IMG/VR virus record: IMGVR_UViG_3300043449_000970
Location: 1-33,717 of that record
Length of the DNA: 33,717 nt
Source of the DNA: a virus
Direction: 5' to 3' (one strand)
Below the pieces are notes generated by a model. It saw nothing but the letters and a program-made list of their open reading frames with translations, was not told the DNA's origin and made no database searches. Positions 1-7,063 of the stretch are shown in pieces. Position 1 is the first letter of the stretch. Every line of letters begins with the position of its first letter. Made by a program: the position numbers and the translations under genes.

Positions 1-231
1 CGGCCTCGGAAAGCGCATCCAAGGCGACGCGAGCGGCCAGCGTGAGCAGGTCGGTCTCCGTGCGCTCGGCGACGACCTCCTCGACAGGGGCAGACGCCTC
101 GTTTCGGGCCGAGGCAATCTCGGCACCCGGCACGGCAGGCATCGGGGTAATAGAGACTTCGCGCAACTCAATCTCGGTGAACCGCTCGACGGGCTTGCCG
201 TCGATGGTCACCATCTCGGACGACCGCGGAA
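1..231. repeat. Contig-end overlap, left copy (matches 33487-33717)
   Basis: Bases 1-231 equal 33487-33717 except position 104 (T) versus 33590 (C). The repeat lies inside the protease gene and keeps its frame, so it most likely marks closure of a circular or circularly permuted genome. The single difference is a synonymous Arg codon change on the minus strand. Confidence 0.95.
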
Positions 232-622
232 TGAACCCAATCGAGAACCCGGTCGAGGCACCCGAGGCGAGGACGGCCTTGACGTACTCCATCGCGGCCC
301 GTCCCTCGGCGGTGTCGAACACGTCGGCGGTCATCACGAGCGTATCCCCGGCGTCGGTCATCGAGGTAATGACCCCGACGTGCGCCTTCGACGTGCGCTC
401 GTGATCCATCAGGAGGGGCACCTTGCGAGCGGCCACCCGCCCGTCGATGGACCGCTTGGCACACTTCCGCGAGAACATCGTCCCGTAGGAATCGACGACC
501 TCGTAGGTCAGCGCCACGCCAGACACGCGCCCGGCGATGCCCGGCGGCAGGTCGGATTCGGCGCGCACCTCGAGGGTCGCGTCGGTCAGGTGCCAGAGCT
601 TGTCACGGACGGGCTTCGACAT
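1..622 (-). CDS. HK97-type prohead maturation protease, N-terminal part (gene continues across the contig join)
   Basis: Serine protease of the prohead protease family (S78/U35, HK97 gp4 type). It acts inside the immature capsid, trimming the N-terminal scaffold region of the major capsid protein. The frame starts with ATG at 622, preceded by AAGGAG at 6-nt spacing, and stays open to base 1. It continues at the other contig end (33717 down to 33323), giving a 261-residue protein after circularisation. Visible motifs are LLMDHERT with likely catalytic His74 and GFSIGF with likely catalytic Ser127. The gene follows the small 626-790 gene and precedes the major capsid gene, the standard head-operon order. 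I am very sure of the family; the catalytic residue assignment is by family pattern. Confidence 0.93.
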   Translation of the reverse strand, partial: MSKPVRDKLWHLTDATLEVRAESDLPPGIAGRVSGVALTYEVVDSYGTMFSRKCAKRSIDGRVAARKVPLLMDHERTSKAHVGVITSMTDAGDTLVMTADVFDTAEGRAAMEYVKAVLASGASTGFSIGFIPRSSEMVTIDGKPVERFTEIELREVSITPMPAVPGAEIASARNEASAPVEEVVAERTETDLLTLAARVALDALSEA

Positions 623-625
623 TGG

Positions 626-790
626 TTACTCCTTGGGGGCAATATCCGGCTGGTCCTGCGTGGCCGGGGCAATCTTTCGTGCAAGTACCGTGGCAGCTTC
701 GGCGACATTGAGACCGCCCGACTTGCAGGCGATGTCCAAAAGCTGGATGAGGGCGGTGGCTTCTTCCTTGGTCAACTCGATGGAGGTCAT
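626..790 (-). CDS. Small conserved phage protein, 54 residues
   Basis: Short frame between portal and protease. It begins MTSIELTKEEATALIQLLDI and contains the helical, amphipathic pattern GGLNVAEAATVLARKI. I recall similar short proteins with a KEEA...LLDIA...GGL.VAEAA.VLA.KI pattern in other tailed-phage genomes, but no function is known to me. The stop codon TAA at 626-628 is embedded in the ribosome-binding site of the protease gene, so the two are probably translationally coupled. No Shine-Dalgarno sequence precedes its own ATG, and no alternative start occurs before the upstream in-frame stop. The protein could be a structural helper or chaperone for head assembly; that is only inference from position. 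Confidence 0.7.
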   Translation of the reverse strand: MTSIELTKEEATALIQLLDIACKSGGLNVAEAATVLARKIAPATQDQPDIAPKE

Positions 791-823
791 ACGGGAGGTA
801 TGGGGATGAAGGTGAAAACGGAA

Positions 824-3547
824 CTACGCTGGCTCGTCCGAGTAAGCTAACACGCAACGGCAGTTGATGACCTCATCAGCCGCGCCACTCGGGTCGAGCG
901 GATACATCAAGCCATTCGTGAACGGCTGGTCAATCGGGATTGGTCCCTGCGCCATACACGCGGTATGCGTCTCCCGCGTCTCGGCGTCCGAGAAGGCGAG
1001 CCACTCCTTCGTGCGGTAGAGGTCGCCCATTTCCTTCGCTTGGTCCCACGAGCCCTGCGAGAGCGCCCCAGCAGACTCGGTGCGGGCAATCATCGTCGAC
1101 CGCGCATCGACCCGCTCCTCGCCATAGACGGCCCGACCGACAAGGCGCGAGGTCTCCTCGACCGTGAGCCCTGCCCGCTCCGACGCCTCGATGACCGCCA
1201 AGACCTCGCGGGCCGTGGTGTCACCAATGAGGGAGGCAAGGCGGGCGGTGCGCTTGCGGATCGCCTCGCGGACGGACGCCACGGAGCGACCCGCGAGACC
1301 CGCTTCCTGCACGTCGGCCTTGAGGTCAGCCCCGGCCCCCGCGACCTCGGTCGCACCGAAGGCGTAGGACTTGGAGACGAGCGGCGTGAAGCTCTCGCGC
1401 CAGTTCTCCTCGAGGTCGCCCGTCACACTATACGCCTCACGGACGCGAGCGCGAGCCTCGCTGAAGTCGGACGCCCCGGCAATCGACTTGGTGACCTTGG
1501 GCCGCTCGGCGCGGAAGAGCGCGGAGGCGGTCGCCTTGTAGGTCTGCTCGGTGCGGTCGAGTTCCTGCATCGCCCGCTCCCACATCCCCCGCTTCCGGCT
1601 CATCGTCTCGTCCATCGGGGGCGCAACCTCGGACTTCTCCTCGAGCGCGTCCTTGGCCTCGCGGATGACCTGCCGCATATGGTCGAGCCCACGATCGCCG
1701 ACCGCGAGCCACTTGATTTGCGCGACCACCCCGGCCAACTGGAAGTCACCCCGGTGCCGAGCGACCCACGCCTCGCGCAGCCGGATGGCGTTCTCCTCGG
1801 CCTCACCATCGGGCACCCCGCCCCGCTTGGCAATCGGCGCGAGCTTGGCGAACTGCTCGTTGCCCTTGATGTTGCCGCCCTTGGACCAGATGGCGGGCCA
1901 GTTCTCCTTCAGGTCTTCGGCCTCACCGACCGGGAAGAGCGCGTACTGCGAGTTCCGCAGCGTGACCTTCTTGTCGTCCCCGTCCTCGGGGAAGTTGCTC
2001 ACCGGCTCGGCGCGGGACGCCTCGACTTCCTCGTCCTCGAGTTCGTCCTCGTCCTCGACGTCCTCGCCTTCGGCCTCCATCTCGTCCTCGGCCTCTTCCT
2101 CGGCTTCCTCTTCGGCCTCTTCCGGCTCCTCGCCTTCCTCCTCCATCGCCTCGGCGGGCGTCGGGGCACCGAGCATCGGCGTCTCGTTGTCCGTCGCGGG
2201 CGGGCGGTCGAGGATGGTGGAGGGGTCAATCACGGCAACCGCGGCGGGAATCAAGTCCTTGCCCGCGGTCTTCAGGATGCTATCGGTCGGCTCCGGCAAC
2301 GGCGAGAGCTTGAGCGCGGTACGGCTTTCCTCCCACGTGCGGAGTCCCATATCGTACTCGGCCCGGATGCGCGTCGAGGTGGCCGTGTCGTCCTCGACGA
2401 GATCGCGGAGCACGTCGTGGTCGTAGGTCACCCACACGTCACCGAACTCGGGCGCGAGCCAATGGTTCAGCTCGTCCTCAAGCGCGGAGAACATCGGCTC
2501 AATGGTGTGCTGGACTAGCCGCGCACGAGCCTCGACGTACTGCGTCCCCGAGAGCCCCGCATCGCTCGACGCGGAGGCGATGCCAATCATCCGCGGGTCC
2601 ACGCCAAACGCGGCGCAGATGTCCTCACGCGAGACGCGCCGGAGGTCGGGGAACTCGAGGTCGGAGAGCGTGAAGCCGAGCGGCTTGATGTCCTTGACCG
2701 CGCCGAAGAAGGCGGGGGTGCCACGCTTGCCGCGATCCACCACGCGGGCGCGGTACCGGTCCTGCATCGCGGTGGCGTCCTCGGTGGTCGCTTCGTCGGC
2801 CATCAACACGGCGAACGTTGGGGTGCCGTCGTTGGTCACGACCTGCCGGACGTACTGCGTGGCCTCGTTGTCCGCGGCGATGGACGCGATGGCCGTCGCC
2901 CCACGGGGATAGCCGAACACCTCGGCCTCAAAGGGACGGCCCATATCGAGGTCGCGGAAGTGCAGGATGTCCTCGACCGGGACGTTGACGATGATGCCCG
3001 CCCAGTTCGCGTAGTCGTAGCGGCGCGGGTCGCCCTCGGGGTCAATCCAGACCTGCTGCATCGACTCCGCATTGATGGCGCGGAGGGCCACGGGGGGACG
3101 CGTCGGGGCCGTGCGCTCCATCTGGAAGAACGCGTTGCCGTACCCGAGGTAGTCCACCGCAAACCGCGCCCGGAACTGCCGCGCCGTAAAGCGCGGAGCG
3201 GGATAGTCGAGGAGCTTTTGGAGCGGGTGATCGGGGCCGACACGCGACTCGTAGTTGCCACGCTCTTGCAACACCACGAGCGGGACGGACGCGATAATGT
3301 CTGCGACAACACGGACACACGCGTGGACCACGGGGTGCTTGTTGAACCCGATGTTGCGGATCGTGGCCCCATCGTAGCGATACTCGCCGGGGTTCGCCGT
3401 GCGGACAAGCGACATCTGCTGCTGACCATTCGGCAGCGTCGGGTAGGTCAGCGGAATAATGGCGCGGGACTCGTCCCCGTCACCACGCAAAGCGCGGAGC
3501 GCGGTGCTCACACGCGAAAGGAACGACCTGCGCTCGGTATCAGACAA
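824..3547 (-). CDS. Portal protein fused to a Mu gpF-like head morphogenesis domain (907 aa)
   Basis: One uninterrupted frame combines two head proteins that are usually separate. Residues about 1-430 are an HK97-type portal, the dodecameric ring through which DNA enters the capsid. About 455-510 is a very acidic, Glu-rich linker of low complexity. About 530-630 is a separate module with the pattern ENWPAIWSKGGNIKGN and a later REAWVARH; I recall this block in other phage proteins but not its function. About 750-905 is the Mu gpF-like C-terminal domain (PF04233 type), recognisable by WLAFSDAETRETH, a proline/glycine-rich stretch and INCRC near the end. The proposed start is TTG at 3547, because an in-frame stop lies 15 codons upstream and the N-terminus then looks like other portals; the ribosome-binding site is weak. 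ATG at 3415 is an alternative but would remove typical portal sequence. Confidence 0.92.
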   Translation of the reverse strand: MSDTERRSFLSRVSTALRALRGDGDESRAIIPLTYPTLPNGQQQMSLVRTANPGEYRYDGATIRNIGFNKHPVVHACVRVVADIIASVPLVVLQERGNYESRVGPDHPLQKLLDYPAPRFTARQFRARFAVDYLGYGNAFFQMERTAPTRPPVALRAINAESMQQVWIDPEGDPRRYDYANWAGIIVNVPVEDILHFRDLDMGRPFEAEVFGYPRGATAIASIAADNEATQYVRQVVTNDGTPTFAVLMADEATTEDATAMQDRYRARVVDRGKRGTPAFFGAVKDIKPLGFTLSDLEFPDLRRVSREDICAAFGVDPRMIGIASASSDAGLSGTQYVEARARLVQHTIEPMFSALEDELNHWLAPEFGDVWVTYDHDVLRDLVEDDTATSTRIRAEYDMGLRTWEESRTALKLSPLPEPTDSILKTAGKDLIPAAVAVIDPSTILDRPPATDNETPMLGAPTPAEAMEEEGEEPEEAEEEAEEEAEDEMEAEGEDVEDEDELEDEEVEASRAEPVSNFPEDGDDKKVTLRNSQYALFPVGEAEDLKENWPAIWSKGGNIKGNEQFAKLAPIAKRGGVPDGEAEENAIRLREAWVARHRGDFQLAGVVAQIKWLAVGDRGLDHMRQVIREAKDALEEKSEVAPPMDETMSRKRGMWERAMQELDRTEQTYKATASALFRAERPKVTKSIAGASDFSEARARVREAYSVTGDLEENWRESFTPLVSKSYAFGATEVAGAGADLKADVQEAGLAGRSVASVREAIRKRTARLASLIGDTTAREVLAVIEASERAGLTVEETSRLVGRAVYGEERVDARSTMIARTESAGALSQGSWDQAKEMGDLYRTKEWLAFSDAETRETHTACMAQGPIPIDQPFTNGLMYPLDPSGAADEVINCRCVLAYSDEPA

Positions 3548-3631
3548 ACGTGCGCCCCGTGCGTAGAGGGGTGGGACTTGCCACCCAACACATTACGCGA
3601 AAGCAAGCAAGGGCGCAAGCCCTCCGCAACA
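3548..3631 (-). other. Gap between large terminase and portal, with two small hairpins
   Basis: This 84-bp non-coding gap holds two short perfect inverted repeats. GGGTGG (3569-3574) pairs with CCACCC (3581-3586) around a 6-base loop. AGGGC (3610-3614) pairs with GCCCT (3619-3623) around a 4-base loop. Neither is followed by a convincing T-run on the minus strand, so I do not call them terminators; they may be processing or pausing sites between the terminase and the portal gene. No consensus promoter is visible. Confidence 0.35.
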
Positions 3632-4831
3632 TCACACCACAAACACGCTCGGCCCCTTCTTGATGAGCGGGGCCAAGGCGTAGCGCACGGCGTCCCACAC
3701 GTGGTCGTTGCCGGGATGCAAGGCCGGTAGGACTTCCTCGGTGCGCGGGTCGGTCTTGTATCGCCAGAGCCGGGCTTCCTCGATGGCTCGCTTGCATCGT
3801 GGGTGGATCACGATGTCGGTGTAGGTGCGGAGGTGCTGGATGCCGTCTTGCACGGACCCGGACCACTTGGGCGCGGCCTCGCATCGGAACCCCCGCTTCC
3901 GCATCTCGGCGATGGTCTCGGGCCGTGCGGCGTCCGCTCGGATGACGTGCTCCCGTGCCTTGGGGACGCTCTCGAAGACCCGCGCCGTCGCATCGCTGTC
4001 AAGCTGCACCCCGCCCACGTCGTACTCGACGTAGAGCCGCCCGTCGTGGAGCCAGAGCTTGACCAAGGTCGTGGGGTCGTGCGCGAAGCCCCAGTCCGCG
4101 CCGAAGTACGGCCCCTGCCACCCCTCGCCGGGGGTGAACTCGGCCACGCGCCACTTGCCCGCGAGTACTTGGGCGTCCGACCGCGCCCACGGCTTCCCGC
4201 CCCACACGTGCGCGTGGGCCTCGGGGTCGGCCTTGAGCAACGCGTCGGCCTCCTCCTTCAAGACCGCGGGGAACCACGGGTTGTCGAGGTAGGAGACGAG
4301 CCGGACGACCGACCGCTCGGGTGGCGAGGTGACGAACCGCTGGTAGGTCGGGTCGGACTCGAGCGCGGGGTTGAAGGTCACCCAAATCTCGGACCCCGGC
4401 TTGCGGATCGTGGGGACGAGGGTGCGCCAGCTATGGTCGGAGACGGCCTCGGCTTCCTCGACCCAGCAGAGGTCGATGCCTTCGGTGGACTTGATTTGCG
4501 CGATGTCCCGCCGCAACCCCTTGAACAAGAACTCGGTCCCGTTGGCCCCCAAGATGGCCGACTCTTGGATGGTGTAGAAGCCGGAGAGTCCGAGGAGGTC
4601 GATTTGGTCCGCGAGGACGCGATGCACCGAGTCGCGGATGCTCGCTTGATACTCGCGGGCGCAGAGGATACGCAGCGGGGTGGAGAGCCCGTGAATCAGC
4701 AGGGCGCGAGCGTATTGCCACGACTTCGCCGAGCCACGGCCCCCGTAGGCCACGCGGTAGCGCAACTGGCCCAGCGTCGGCGTGTAGAGGAACCCAAACG
4801 CCTTGGGCGTGGGGACCGAGAGCGGGGTCAC
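3632..4831 (-). CDS. terL: Terminase large subunit (399 aa, PBSX/Terminase_3 type)
   Basis: ATP-driven packaging motor and headful or cos nuclease, acting at the portal vertex. The ATPase domain shows Walker A GGRGSAKS (about 30-37) and Walker B-like IDLCWVEEA (about 119-127), where the Glu pair provides the catalytic carboxylate. The RNase H-like nuclease domain shows GADWGFAHD with Asp246, an RADAARPE segment with Asp300, and NDHVWDAVRYAL near the C-terminus with Asp376 and Asp380. The 399-residue length suits this compact family. The start is GTG at 4831, overlapping the stop of the small-subunit candidate as GTGA, which implies coupled translation of the two subunits. The family is clear; the packaging mode (pac, cos or repeats) cannot be read from the sequence. 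Confidence 0.96.
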   Translation of the reverse strand: MTPLSVPTPKAFGFLYTPTLGQLRYRVAYGGRGSAKSWQYARALLIHGLSTPLRILCAREYQASIRDSVHRVLADQIDLLGLSGFYTIQESAILGANGTEFLFKGLRRDIAQIKSTEGIDLCWVEEAEAVSDHSWRTLVPTIRKPGSEIWVTFNPALESDPTYQRFVTSPPERSVVRLVSYLDNPWFPAVLKEEADALLKADPEAHAHVWGGKPWARSDAQVLAGKWRVAEFTPGEGWQGPYFGADWGFAHDPTTLVKLWLHDGRLYVEYDVGGVQLDSDATARVFESVPKAREHVIRADAARPETIAEMRKRGFRCEAAPKWSGSVQDGIQHLRTYTDIVIHPRCKRAIEEARLWRYKTDPRTEEVLPALHPGNDHVWDAVRYALAPLIKKGPSVFVV

Positions 4832-5157
4832 TCGGTGTCGCTTACCGGCGAGATAAGCTCGACCCGCACGGCGGTCGGCGGCAGCTTGTCACCGCCCGTC
4901 GTGTGGTCAACCGACTGGCGTGGCTTGCCGAAGGCGCGATCCAGCAGGGCTTCTGCGGCCCGGATGTCGCCCTTGACGGCCTTGGCGCGGAGAGCCATCA
5001 GGGTCGCCTCCAATGCCGAATAGCCGTCCTTCTCGTCGGCAAGAATCTTGGCAAGTGCCTCGGAGATGTCTGGCAGCTTGGGCCGTCCCTTGGGGTTGCC
5101 GGACTGCCCCTTCTTCCATTTGCGAAGGTTCTGCGGGTTGCCGCGTGGATTAGCCAT
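4828..5157 (-). CDS. Probable terminase small subunit, DUF5681-like (109 aa)
   Basis: The N-terminus contains WKKGQSGNPKGRPKLP, a motif of the DUF5681 family that is frequent just upstream of phage large terminases. The rest is predicted helical (ISEALAKILADEKDGYSALE, GDIRAAEALLDRAFGKPR). It fits a DNA-recognition small terminase subunit both by position (immediately before the large subunit, 4-base overlap) and by its basic N-terminus; function is inferred, not proven by homology I can check. ATG at 5157 is chosen because it lies next to the conserved MANPRGNPQNLRKWKKGQ segment and overlaps the methyltransferase stop by 8 bases. The longer open frame to 5256 would add sequence unlike the family. 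Confidence 0.72.
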   Translation of the reverse strand: MANPRGNPQNLRKWKKGQSGNPKGRPKLPDISEALAKILADEKDGYSALEATLMALRAKAVKGDIRAAEALLDRAFGKPRQSVDHTTGGDKLPPTAVRVELISPVSDTE

Positions 5158-6400
5158 TGGGTGTTCTTTCGTTGCTTGACGCCATCTGGTTGAACGTCTG
5201 CCCTGTAACGCTATGGATGGCATCGCGACCTGTAAAGTCCTGCCACCGCTTGACAATGACGTCGACGTACTTGGGGTCTAGCTCCATCAAACGAGCCACG
5301 CGGCCATTTCGTTCCGCGGCAATAAGAGTCGTGCCTGACCCGCCAAAACTGTCCAGCACGATGTCGCCACCCTTTGTGTTGTTAAGCAACTGGTACTCAA
5401 ACAAGGCAACGGGTTTCATCGTCGGGTGGCTTTCGTTGCGCGACGGACGTTCGAAGTCGAGGATAGTTGTTTGCTTGCGATCCGAAGCCCACAGGTGTCC
5501 AGCACCATCTTTCCATCCATACAGGCAAGGTTCGTGTTGCCAATGGTAGTCTTGACGGCCCATCACTAATCTGTTTTTACGCCATATCAGGCATTGACGA
5601 ACAGTCCATCCAATATCCCGACACGCTCCGCGAAAGTTGTAGCCTTCCGAGTCGGCGTGCCAAATATAAAAAACAGCACCCGGCTTCATTACCGTATCTG
5701 CAGTCAAAAAGGCATCGCGCAAAAACTGTCTAAACGAAGCGTCATCCATACTGTCGTTTTTTACGATTAATCCATCAGTTCGCCTTTTTCTCTTTTTTGC
5801 TTCTTCCGGTGTCTCATTCATCCCGAGTGCCACATTGTACGGCGGGTCCGTCAAAAGCATATCAACTGCCTGTTTATCAACAAGCAAATCCATTGTTGTT
5901 TGTTCAAGACTCGACCCACAAAGTACACGATGCTTTTCAAGTAGCCAAAGATCACCAAGCACGGTTGTGGGCGTCACAGGCGATTCCGGCACATCGTCAG
6001 GATCGGTCAGGCCATCCGCTGGCACCTTGTCAAACTCGGGAACGTCCAGCCCCCACTCGGCTAGTTGGTCGGCGTCCCACTCGTTAGCCAACGTCTCCCA
6101 TTCCCACTCGCCGAAGCCCACGTTGTCCTTGATGATGAACTCGCGCTGGCGTTCATCGGTCAATCCGGATGCAAGGATCACTGGCACCTCTTTGAGCCCG
6201 GCCTCCTTGCAAGCCTTGAGGCGCATATTGCCACCCAAGACCACCATCTCGCTGTTGACGACGATAGGGCGCAGCGCGAGCATCTCTGGGAAATCCTTGA
6301 TGGACTTCACCAGTTTGCGGAACTTGTCATCCTTGATGATGCGCGGGTTGTTGGGGTTTGGCTTGATGTCACCGATGGGGACGTGGCGGGCGTTTGTCAT
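5150..6400 (-). CDS. ParB/sulfiredoxin-like domain fused to a DNA N6-adenine/N4-cytosine methyltransferase (416 aa)
   Basis: Two-domain protein. Residues about 5-120 resemble the ParB N-terminal nuclease-like fold (IKPNPNNPRII, then GGNMR at 56-60 and KDN at about 91-93). Residues about 145-400 are an amino-methyltransferase of the beta arrangement: catalytic TDPPYN (about 184-189) precedes HPTMKP (325-330) and the AdoMet-binding DSFGGSGTT (350-358). It would transfer methyl groups from AdoMet to adenine N6 or cytosine N4 in DNA. No restriction enzyme gene is adjacent, so it looks like an orphan enzyme that protects phage DNA or marks packaging or replication sites. Much of the methyltransferase half (about 5540-5960) is clearly richer in A+T than its neighbours, a possible sign of separate acquisition. 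ATG at 6400 lacks a strong ribosome-binding site. Confidence 0.93.
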   Translation of the reverse strand: MTNARHVPIGDIKPNPNNPRIIKDDKFRKLVKSIKDFPEMLALRPIVVNSEMVVLGGNMRLKACKEAGLKEVPVILASGLTDERQREFIIKDNVGFGEWEWETLANEWDADQLAEWGLDVPEFDKVPADGLTDPDDVPESPVTPTTVLGDLWLLEKHRVLCGSSLEQTTMDLLVDKQAVDMLLTDPPYNVALGMNETPEEAKKRKRRTDGLIVKNDSMDDASFRQFLRDAFLTADTVMKPGAVFYIWHADSEGYNFRGACRDIGWTVRQCLIWRKNRLVMGRQDYHWQHEPCLYGWKDGAGHLWASDRKQTTILDFERPSRNESHPTMKPVALFEYQLLNNTKGGDIVLDSFGGSGTTLIAAERNGRVARLMELDPKYVDVIVKRWQDFTGRDAIHSVTGQTFNQMASSNERTPNG

Positions 6401-6576
6401 CCGGATAGAGTTGAGGCGTGGGATGGGGCTTGCTAGGTGGTGCGAGGTCGAGTCAACGGGCGGTGGTATGCTCGGAGGAGTGTACGCCCTCGTCGGCCTT
6501 ACGAGTGCAGTGGCGACCGGCGTTATGCGAACCGGGACGGTTGCACCCCACCACCTAGCAAGCGAGTGACGCTGCG
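6401..6576. repeat. Intergenic region with a 15-bp perfect inverted repeat bracketing 106 bp
   Basis: This is the longest gene-free stretch in the accessory block. The 15-base arm at 6428-6442 (GCTTGCTAGGTGGTG) is the exact reverse complement of 6549-6563. The intervening 106 bp contain further GC-rich short complements, such as ACCGG near 6516 and CCGGG near 6532. No reading frame, tRNA cloverleaf or good promoter could be assigned. Possibilities are a structured RNA, a miniature element with terminal inverted repeats, or a large hairpin separating the methyltransferase-terminase operon from the small-gene block. No target-site duplication is visible outside the arms. Confidence 0.6.
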
Positions 6577-6753
6577 TTATTCCTCGGGATCGCCGAGGGT
6601 TTCGCGGACGGGCTTGTCGGTCAGCGGGGTGTAGTGGTTCGGGTCGTAGCCGACGGCATCGTCGATGGCGGGGCCGAAGGCTTTCTGCCAGTTGCCGGTG
6701 AAGGTCTCGGGCGGGACGGAGAGGGGGCGCGGGGTGTCACCTTTGCCGGTCAC
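6577..6753 (-). CDS. Small phage protein of unknown function (58 aa)
   Basis: Proline-rich, hydrophilic small protein beginning MTGKGDTPRPLSVPPETF and ending DKPVRETLGDPEE. It has no cysteines or membrane segments and I recognise no domain. I chose GTG at 6753 because GGAG lies 6 bases upstream. The longer open frame to 6810 adds a Ser/Pro-rich tail with no ribosome-binding site and overlaps the membrane-protein gene 6737-6853 more extensively. The gene is last in its cluster before the inverted-repeat region. Confidence 0.6.
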   Translation of the reverse strand: MTGKGDTPRPLSVPPETFTGNWQKAFGPAIDDAVGYDPNHYTPLTDKPVRETLGDPEE

Positions 6754-6853
6754 GGACGACTCCAAGGGTGAGGAGGACGGATAACACGATGAGCAACGGG
6801 ACGGTGGCAAGCAAGAGGATGGCGGTCGCGGTCACTTCGAGGGCGCGGCGCAT
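6737..6853 (-). CDS. Tiny single-pass membrane protein (38 aa)
   Basis: The translation starts MRRALEVTATAILLLATV, continues with a hydrophobic run rich in Leu, Ile and Val up to about residue 31, and ends VVRDRQR. The positive N-terminus, roughly 25-residue hydrophobic segment and charged tail fit a single transmembrane helix. The start codon follows the stop of 6857-7063 by three bases, and its end overlaps the next gene by 17 bases, a tightly packed arrangement typical of genuine phage microproteins. Function is unknown; superinfection exclusion or a lysis accessory role is conceivable but unsupported. Confidence 0.55.
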   Translation of the reverse strand: MRRALEVTATAILLLATVPLLIVLSVLLTLGVVRDRQR

Positions 6854-6856
6854 CGG

Positions 6857-7063
6857 CTACTCGGCCTTGCGTTGCCGGGTGGCGGCGGCTTTGCGGCCTC
6901 GGGCTTTGTGGCGTTCCTTGATTTCGTCGAGGGCGCGGAGGTAGCCAGCGTGTTCTGCGTCGATGAGGTCGCTGCGGTTCAATCGCTTGACCGAGAAATA
7001 GCCGACAACGCAGCCGATACCGATGCCGATGCCGTAGGTCAGGACGGACGCGAGGATTGCCAT
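6857..7063 (-). CDS. Small membrane-anchored protein with basic C-terminus (68 aa)
   Basis: Residues about 3-23 (ILASVLTYGIGIGIGCVVGY) form one hydrophobic, Gly-rich transmembrane segment. It is followed by a charged helical region (LIDAEHAGYLRALDEIKERH) and a strongly basic tail with KARGRKAAATRQRKAE. ATG at 7063 has GGAG six bases upstream. The gene overlaps 7039-7554 by 25 bases and sits in a run of three tiny membrane-protein genes. No family recognised. Confidence 0.65.
   Translation of the reverse strand: MAILASVLTYGIGIGIGCVVGYFSVKRLNRSDLIDAEHAGYLRALDEIKERHKARGRKAAATRQRKAE

Noticed and set aside
1-231. True direct terminal repeats as packaging ends
   Set aside because: The repeat lies mid-gene in the protease, away from the terminase genes, and carries a mismatch, so contig closure is the simpler explanation.
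603-857. 84-codon minus-strand frame between portal and protease
   Set aside because: It overlaps the portal end and protease start; the 54-residue frame 626-790 in another phase fits known phage patterns better.
2020-2150. GAG/GCC-rich low-complexity tract as a CRISPR or satellite array
   Set aside because: It encodes the Glu-rich linker of the portal fusion and has no fixed repeat-spacer structure.
965-2518. Long plus-strand open frame of 517 codons opposite the portal gene
   Set aside because: It is antisense to a clear portal/gpF fusion; its Arg/Leu/Gly-rich translation has no recognisable domain and arises from high-GC codon bias.
6451-6456. TTGACT on the minus strand as a promoter for the methyltransferase
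   Set aside because: No acceptable -10 box lies 15-19 bases downstream.
6428-6563. tRNA or insertion sequence in the inverted-repeat gap
   Set aside because: No cloverleaf with anticodon arm can be drawn, no transposase frame is present and no target-site duplication flanks the arms.
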